From: Urechis unicinctus
Lineage: Eukaryota > Annelida > Polychaeta > Xenopneusta > Urechidae
Assembly (NCBI GenBank): GCA_034190875.2
Contig: CM067358.1
Location: 51,556,003-51,620,002 of the forward strand
Length of the DNA stretch: 64,000 nucleotides
Reading direction: 5' to 3'
Each line of letters starts with the position of its first letter. Positions within the stretch are counted from its first letter, which is position 1. The notes under the pieces were generated by a model. The model did not search any database. It was not told where the DNA came from and worked only from the letters and a program-made list of their open reading frames with translations. The position numbers and the translations under genes are program-made. Below are positions 56,530 through 64,000 of the stretch, in pieces.

Positions 56530-58200
56530 CGTTACTATAATTTAGGTTGATACTCTCGGAATATGGTTCAGGGGTACTCCGTTCAAATGAAACATGGTGC
56601 GTGGCTACTCCATTTGAATGTGCATCTGAACTAATCATCAAGTGAATCAGCTTGAAAAGTATCTGCTATTCTTGGAAAATAAATGTATCTTATAAATCAC
56701 ATCTTTGCCCTTGCTGTTTGACTACGGCCTATGTGTACGACTTACACACTATCTAAGTCAAACCATATATCACTTAATAGTGACCCACAAACATTTGCTT
56801 CATTATGACTTTTCATTACGTTACTCGACTTTTACCATGATTTTTATCGTAAGTGACTGTTAGCTGACATCTATTTTTGGATTTTTCCCAATTTCACCTG
56901 TTTACCGTGTCATGGCGGGAGTGGATATGCCAGCATAAGCTGTGAGAAGCGTTCTCTTTCCGCCAGCCATTATGCGATATTATAATTCATAGATGATCCG
57001 TGCTTTGGGATCTTGAGACAGTGATCTAAATGAATGACGGTTTCTCTGCATGAAAGAGCCTAGGTATTAAGCCAATCACTGAACAAATTACGATCGTGAC
57101 GTTGTGGCCATGGTCAGGTATTAAGTTTATCTTTTTATGCTCCACATTCATTGAGGTTCATTTTAGGTGTCCAAACTGACATATGACCCACTCTCGTGTT
57201 GCAATCTAATAATTAGCCAATTATGACGTTTGATGGCATGTTTCTTATAAAAGCAATCTAGCCTTCCTAAAATATACATTGATTTCTCTGACATTGATGG
57301 CTCCGTGAAATTTATAATTAGCCCTCTATTGATCTTTAAGTTTTGTAAGAAAAACCTATTGATACTATTTTGCATCCAATAGCGAATATCTTTTGACGTT
57401 TTCTTATCAAGCAAGCTAGCAGCTCCAAATTACACATGGATTTCTCTGGTGAAGATGACTCCCAGCAATATGCAATTTACCCCTTCATGATATTAGACCC
57501 TGGATTTATCAGAGCAGAACTTTCAAAATATCTTTTGATAGTACATTTCCTTGTTAAGCCAGCTGATCTCCCAAACTTACTCATGACTCCTTTTAAACCA
57601 AAATTCGATTGCATCACCTTACGAAAATAACTTTTGATGGCATTTTCCTTATAAGGCACGTTAATTGCGAATTTCACATAAGCCCAAGTCACACCAAAAG
57701 TATCAGAGCTTCATCGCCTGTTGTCCATTGACAAATGGACTGCCACAATTGAGATCCATTGAAATATGGCATGCGGACGGACAAGACCATCGTTTTGACT
57801 TTGACGTAAAACTATCCCGGTGTCTTGTTATATGGTGTAAGGCTATTTTAGTCCAATGCAATTAGGCATATAGCTGCCCTATTATATTGACTCAAAGTCT
57901 ACTCCAGTCCTTTAATTTATTTTACACGGCCAGCTTAGACCATTGCCATATGGTATGCGGCTACTCTTGTCCATTGAAATATGAATCACGACCAATCCAG
58001 TCTACAGATATATAATTAACGAATACGCCAGTTTATTGAAATATGAATAGCAATTATTACATATATTCCAGTCCATTGAAATGTGGTATAGAGCTTTTCC
58101 ACTCCATTAAAGCATACAACCAACGAAATAAGGTGTAAAGCTATCCCAGCTTATTTAAAAAATGGTGTACGCCTCTTCCAGTACATCATATTTCAATATC
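56530..58200. repeat. degenerate tandem repeats, two motif types
   Basis: Type 1 resembles TCCATTGAAATATGGTATGC and recurs irregularly, roughly every 45-60 bp, at 57.74-58.20 kb (for example near 57757, 57976, 58073 and 58125), with relatives at 56.56-56.62 kb. Type 2 resembles TTTGATGGCATTTTCCTTAT and occurs near 57229, 57533 and 57633. Both are strongly mutated. Small frames inside (57163-57414, 57436-57630) are unsupported. Confidence 0.6.
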
Positions 58201-58779
58201 CTGCATGAGCTGCATATCATGTGTGATTCGACTAATTAAGCCATACACCTTTTTGCAATTGGAAAGGAGTTAAGGGCCAATAAAGAGTGAATTATGCTTC
58301 ACGACAAGCGATGATTAATGAGCACCTGCAACTGCCGGTTATATACGCTTTTAGAACCAAGCCATATTTAGTGTTGCCCAGTCGATGATCGTTTATATAA
58401 TCTTTAACACAGAAGAGATATGCATGTAAATGTGTTCACTTAAACCTCGCATATTATTTCCCATTATATAAAAATGAGTTGTAATGGGGCTTGCTTTCTT
58501 AATCTAATAGAAGACCTTCGCATCGCGACCTATAAGGAAAATGTGTCGAACAGGAAACTACATAAAATCGGTTGAATGCGTCAGATGTGCCGTTTTGCAC
58601 CCTTCCCAGGCATACCAAACTATTCGTTTCTTGCCAAACTACACGTTTAAGAGAACAACAATATGGAAAATACGCCATAACTTTCAATATATTCCGCTTT
58701 TATCACACTTTTCCTCGGGTGATGTTCGAGTTAAAGTCGCAATAACGCACCACGATTTGTCTAACCACGCACAGTGATG

Positions 58780-59060
58780 GCCGTAGAGAAGCAATATTTG
58801 GTAATTTCTTAGTAATATTACCAAAGCCTCAACGAATCTAAGAGACAAACGTCGGTATGAATTCTATGGTAAGTTATGGCTCCATGGCTACTCTAGCAAC
58901 TTATCTTATATAATGACCTTTTGGCAATATTCCTGCCCCGCCTAGCATTGTCCAATTTTGTAGATAAATATCAGGGCTGATACTGACAAAGCTCAATATG
59001 CAGTTACAACGCATACTGATGGGCACAAAGAAGCAATATTTGGTGATTTTTGTGCAATAT
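58780..59060. repeat. local direct repeat pair
   Basis: AGAAGCAATATTTGGTRATTT recurs near 58788 and 59028, with partly similar sequence after it. Non-coding. Confidence 0.65.
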
Positions 59061-60462
59061 AACCAAAACTGTCTGTATCAGGTACATGATAAGTTATGAG
59101 GCTAGACAAACAAAGTCTCAAATATATAAATCATTTGAAAACGAATAATTAGATGAGAATAAATGAGGCGTTGTATCCGGAATAATACGCCTGGGGCGAT
59201 TGAAATTTATTTCAGCATCGTCAGTAGTGACTGATGTCATTTTCAAAACCACAGAGGCGTTTGCTCGTTAAATCTGATCGATGAGCATCCACCTGCATCA
59301 ACGCCTAGAATGTTAGTTTGACTTAAATAAATGGCAAAAGTTTGCAGTGATGTATACATGTTCTACCATTATGTTTCCCATAAGAATCTAAAATTCAGAG
59401 GCCATATTTTGATTGATGGATTGACAGCAAATGGATGACCTTTACAGGCGTCAAAGGGTATAAAGTACTGCCGGCATTGTGAATGCATTCATCAATATCA
59501 CGCGTTGGCTTGAGGCTCACTGCATTTTATATGCGCACAACTTGTTTCATCTGTATAGAACTCATGACACTGAGTTTGAAAGCGCATAAAAGACGTTCAA
59601 AGGCATAATATGTAACTCGGTGTACTTTGAAAATTGAATGCGTAGCCGTCCGACCCGCAGCCTGGAGTTGTATCCAATGTAAGTTAACTTGACTTGTTCC
59701 TCGAGACCACGTTTAATGGCCGTCTCATCGTTAAAAATACGATGTACTTAACCCGGTTGCTAAATGGCATCGTGATAGATTTAGCGGCGCGGGTTTTCTT
59801 GCCCGGACAAATCAATGTGTTTGTACGGGGTGGATGCTGGCAGTTAGGGGAAGTATCATAGCATTGCAATCATTCTCATCCGTCACCATTGCGATACAAC
59901 ACCCCGCTGCTGGTAGGGATGAGAACACCAACATGACCATTAATCTGATAAGAATTACAACTCCTAATAGCTTAAATATAGGTCATTCGCTATTACTGCA
60001 ACCACGGTAAGGATCGTAATGATGTCTGATATCACGGGTTGGTTTAAACAAGCTACTATAGGATTATAGCAATTTAGAACAAAAAATGGAAGTTATATGA
60101 CGTCAGTTTTCAACTATGGGCGTTCAGGTAATTATTTAATGCACACTCACGGTCCGTTTTGTTTTTCAAATAAATAGCGGCTTTGCGTTTGGTAAACAGT
60201 TGAGTAAACATTCTACATGCCTCGAACTAAAATTCACATCTCACGATGCCAGTGGATATGGTAGCCGCATCCTACGAGAGACCATTGCATTACCCATTGA
60301 ATCCCGGCATGTCAACGTCGGGCAATATATAAGCAGAAAGGTAAATCCAGGCGTTTTTGCATTGCATATTCGATTAAGATCTCTCAACAAGGCCAGATAC
60401 ATTTTCACAATGGGCACTCATGTGGTAACTTGAACATTCTACTCCTATATAATGTAAAAGTG
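59061..60462. other. spacer, nothing recognised
   Basis: No supported gene, RNA or element. Confidence 0.55.
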
Positions 60463-60523
<61 letters not shown>

Positions 60524-60539
60524 TAGATATATCATATAC

Positions 60540-60606
<67 letters not shown>

Positions 60607-60643
60607 TATATATATATCTATATATATATATATATATACATAT
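60463..60643. repeat. (AT)n microsatellite
   Basis: AT array with AGAGATAGAT and CATACAGA interruptions. It borders copy 2 of the duplicated block, as the 28.8-kb array borders copy 1. Confidence 0.96.
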
Positions 60644-60717
60644 ACCGGACAATGAAAAATCTCTTGGTGCTGTCAATTATCTCTCTCAGAATCTGTGAAC
60701 AATTGTAGCCATGAACT

Positions 60718-62260
60718 AGGGATAATTAGGATAAAATAAACGTTGGCAAGATGTTAAAATGCATATGTTATATCTTGTCGGACATAAATTGTATATGTTT
60801 ATCTTGTCGTACATAAATTATAATATGTTTATTGCTAAATACGCGGGAAGCGTAGCCAGAACACACAACTTTTTGGGTACAAGTATGCACGAGTTGTCAT
60901 GAGGAATTTATAATTTGAAGAGGTGATTACACTTAATGATCTTATCGCCTTCTTAGATATGGGGATATATCATGAGATAAACGTCAAGCAATTTGGATAA
61001 TCAGTCTACTTACCAGCCCAGATTATCTACCTAATATAAGTCTACTGATGCCGATTATTCACCATGCGGGCTAGCTAGGTGAGATGCCAGTAGAATAATC
61101 TTGAATTATTTATCTAACTTTCAAACACTTTATTTCTTATCCGATTCTAATGTCCATGCTGTTTAAATAAAGTTTAGCTAAACAATTAGCGTAAGATAAA
61201 TATTATCGAAGGCATCACAGTCCATTAGACGATATGAATGCAAATTGTGTCCGTAATAACAAATCAGCGATGTTACAAAGCGTGTTTATGGTGCTGCTCA
61301 TATCTATTTTATGTCGCAAATATCTCGGTTCATTATCTTGTGTTTATCAGCACACACAAAAAAACAAAATAACGTGGCTGACAATTAATATGCTGATGCC
61401 AATCGCTAAAGCTGAATTCAAATCGTATGTCCGGGACTATTGACTCAATATGTCTGTACGATGCAATGCAATGTAACTTAGTTAGTAATCGTTACAAGCT
61501 AACGCATATGATGCCTTAGTTATCATTTGTAATGTTCCCGATAACACCTAGTAGTGTGATGGGATTCCCCCCAATGGTTAGCATGACAGAGCATAACCAT
61601 AGAGGCTCTTAAAACATGACATGGTTCAATCGACCTATTCTGTAAATTAAAATCATAGACGTTGGTCGTCATTGGTTATGCAACGGTTGTCAAGAGTAGA
61701 CTAGGACAGTGAAAGCAATTAAAAAAATTGAGTCCAGACAACGCCACTCGATTCTTAAGCATTGTCAGTCCAGATGCAACTGATGCTTATTGTTCAGACA
61801 TTCTAGCAACATGGACTCCCCCGCGTCAGCCTGCTGCTCGTAATTGTCAAGTTATGATACATATTGGCGGCATTGGTTGCCAACAGGTCGTCTTTACTAA
61901 GAAGGTCCTATGTCATCGTGTAATCATAGCTGCCACAGTCATCTTAGTGCACGATAATGTTTCATTGACGTTGCTGTTTTTCCTAAGTAGTTAGTTGTTT
62001 GAGAATGTATCGCGCATCGACGTACAATCAGCCTTCACATAAGCCCTTCGAAACTAAATAAATGATAGTCTAAACCGTTATGGTTCTCCGCAGATGATGA
62101 TAATGCACATCAGAAGCATTTGTCTACCGTTGAAAGGCATGGACAAAACTACAGAGGATGTTAAATTCATTCCAATTTAGTTTACACACCAAAATGCGAT
62201 TTTTTTATTATGCAACGTTTTCCACGAATCGTGTTAGACGAAGAGCAATGCTTTTGCGTT
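60718..62260 (+). repeat. diverged direct duplication, copy 2, left and central blocks
   Basis: 60718-60915 matches parts of 29865-30575, and 60933-62260 matches 32945-34290, in the same order and orientation. Relative to copy 1 it lacks about 2.3 kb, including the CA/TA/TG palindrome. No gene is seen. Confidence 0.88.
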
Positions 62261-62883
62261 CTGACGTTTGCGTAGTTAAAAACGTGCACTAGCGTTTGGA
62301 TACTAGATGGGAATGTGGTGATTACAGAGTCGTTAGCCTAAAACAGCAACATGTAGTCGTCAATAATTACATTGAAATGTCGCAGCTACCTGATTAGCTG
62401 TTACAGGGAGTCGATGTTATTATATGCCGAAGGAGATTGACTATTTCATGGTCAAGGCGACTGCAATTGGACTCCAGTCAGTAATCGCATTGCTCTGAAA
62501 TGGGGCCGCTAGATTAATGTGCTAGAAAACATGCTTCATTATACGGATGCATTGTTCTGCGACATTATTTTCCTCACCATGACACAGGGTTCCATGCTGC
62601 TTTGACATATGGATTTGCACAAATATGCGTTTGGAGTAGTTGCCGGGAACCAACGTTAAAAATGGATGTGTGAGCATTAAGTAATAACCAAACAGAGAAG
62701 ACGAAGAAGTGGCCTCAACGATTATGTTAACTTAGGTATTGTTCATAGTTTACAAGAGATTAGAGCATTTTCTGGGATCCCTGAATTATATTGGAGTATG
62801 GGCTAGTTGCCAAGGTCGACTGATAACAAAAATGTATTGTTCAATTTATTAATTAAACATTTGCTCATGCATTGTAGTGCATG

Positions 62884-62887
<4 letters not shown>
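62261..62887. other. spacer, nothing recognised
   Basis: Lies between alignable blocks of the duplication and is not obviously similar to copy 1. No gene is seen. Confidence 0.5.
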
Positions 62888-62973
<86 letters not shown>

Positions 62974-63053
62974 ACATACACACACACATACTTACAAAAA
63001 CACATATATTTATATACATAAACATATTTATATATATATATATATTTATATAT

Positions 63054-63119
<66 letters not shown>

Positions 63120-63142
63120 ATTTATATATATATTTTATATGC
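62888..63142. repeat. (CA)n / AT-rich microsatellite
   Basis: About 83 bp of CA, then a short degenerate CA/CATA segment, then about 120 bp of TATA/TTTATA. The frames through it are low-complexity and are not genes. Confidence 0.97.
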
Positions 63143-64000
63143 ATGTGTATGCAGGTGTTTGTGTTAGTCTTTATGTCGGTGTGGGTTTGCGTGTTGTTGT
63201 GTGAGTGTGTGTGTGGATGTTTATGCATCAGTGTGTGTAATTGTTATTTATCGATGATATCAGGTGTTATTTCGTCGGTCGTCTTTTATCAGACAAGCAT
63301 TCATTTTAGTCAGCTTATTTAGATGTAAAACGTGCTTATATCTAGACGAAGTGTAAAAAGAAACGTCCGAGCTGTTACGTACGACCAACGAAAACCTTTA
63401 TTTTGTAGTGCAAAAACAATAACAGTTCAGCCCACCGCGAATGGAATGTGTGATTGTGTCATACTGATCCTACCTAGCATTTACAGCAGATTCATTTTAT
63501 TAGGATATGAGACCAACATTTGATGCAACAAGCGATATCGGTTAACAACATTGATCGTCGCCTGTAACAACTATCAGCCGAATATTGGCTGTTCTGGCAT
63601 TCACACTCTTCTCATATTTTTTCCACACATATTTCTTGTGTGTTGTAATGTGGCTAATTCAGAGAATAATCAATAACTTCGGTTACACTTCGGTTGAACA
63701 TTCTATGAACGTCTATTTCGAAGTTTAATCAGCAACAATGGATTAAAGAGGTCAAGCCACGTTGTGTGATGAGCGAACAAATCCACGTGAGTTTACGTCA
63801 GACAATTTACGATCAAATGTAAGTCATTTCAGCATTTTTCGGCAGATTGAGCATTTAAATTTTCCACCGACAACAAAACTTGATTACTATTGTGCAATCC
63901 GTCAACTGTGACGAGGACAAGACACACAGAGATATAATTTTGGGTCGGTGAAAAATTTTGCTTAATGTACCACTTTGTATTTATGGTGGCACAAAATTGC
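63138..64000 (+). repeat. diverged direct duplication, copy 2, right block
   Basis: Collinear with 35636-36500, and similar up to the last base of the window. Confidence 0.9.

Overview
The window is eukaryotic, almost certainly metazoan nuclear DNA. Its two recognisable transposase genes are split by short GT-AG introns, with one probable GC-AG intron. There are no bacterial-style operons, and very long (AT)n, (CA)n and ATCT-type microsatellites punctuate the sequence. CpG does not look strongly depleted by eye. The species cannot be named; the transposon families are ones I associate with aquatic invertebrates and fishes. No confident host gene was found, and nearly every interpretable feature is mobile or repetitive DNA.

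Layout. 1-8.67 kb is unique-looking spacer with an AT microsatellite (4.96-5.07 kb), a local duplication (3.7-4.1 kb) and a decayed minisatellite (6.6-8.3 kb). 8,679-21,317 is a complete 12.6-kb DNA transposon with near-perfect terminal inverted repeats (TIRs) and a 7-bp target-site duplication (TSD). It carries two convergent genes. On the minus strand lies a 19-exon KDZ-superfamily (Kyakuja-Dileera-Zisupton) transposase whose splice phases agree from exon 4 to the stop. On the plus strand lies a six-exon gene for a small zinc-ribbon protein of about 181 residues, with three consecutive phase-1 microexons that look like a tandem exon duplication. 21.3-24.66 kb is spacer with further minisatellite remnants. 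24,666-28,774 is a second transposon of about 4.1 kb, with TIRs of about 150 bp and a broken minus-strand transposase gene containing the motif FDTTASNTG. Its right end abuts a 700-bp AT-rich array.

29.5-64 kb is mainly non-coding. It holds a large diverged direct duplication (about 29.9-36.5 kb against 60.7-64.0 kb, running off the window end), a palindromic (CA)(TA)(TG) array at 32.7 kb, and a 360-bp non-autonomous inverted-repeat element at 48.3 kb. It also has a coding-like tandem repeat of exactly 189 bp (63 codons) at 49.56-50.11 kb, degenerate repeats at 56.5-58.2 kb, and several further long microsatellites.

How the parts work together. The KDZ element is the only apparently functional module: its transposase would act on the matching 45-bp ends, and the companion zinc-ribbon gene is carried as cargo or as an accessory factor. 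The second element is a degraded copy that could move only if supplied with transposase in trans. Everything here is read by eye; no alignment or database search was run.
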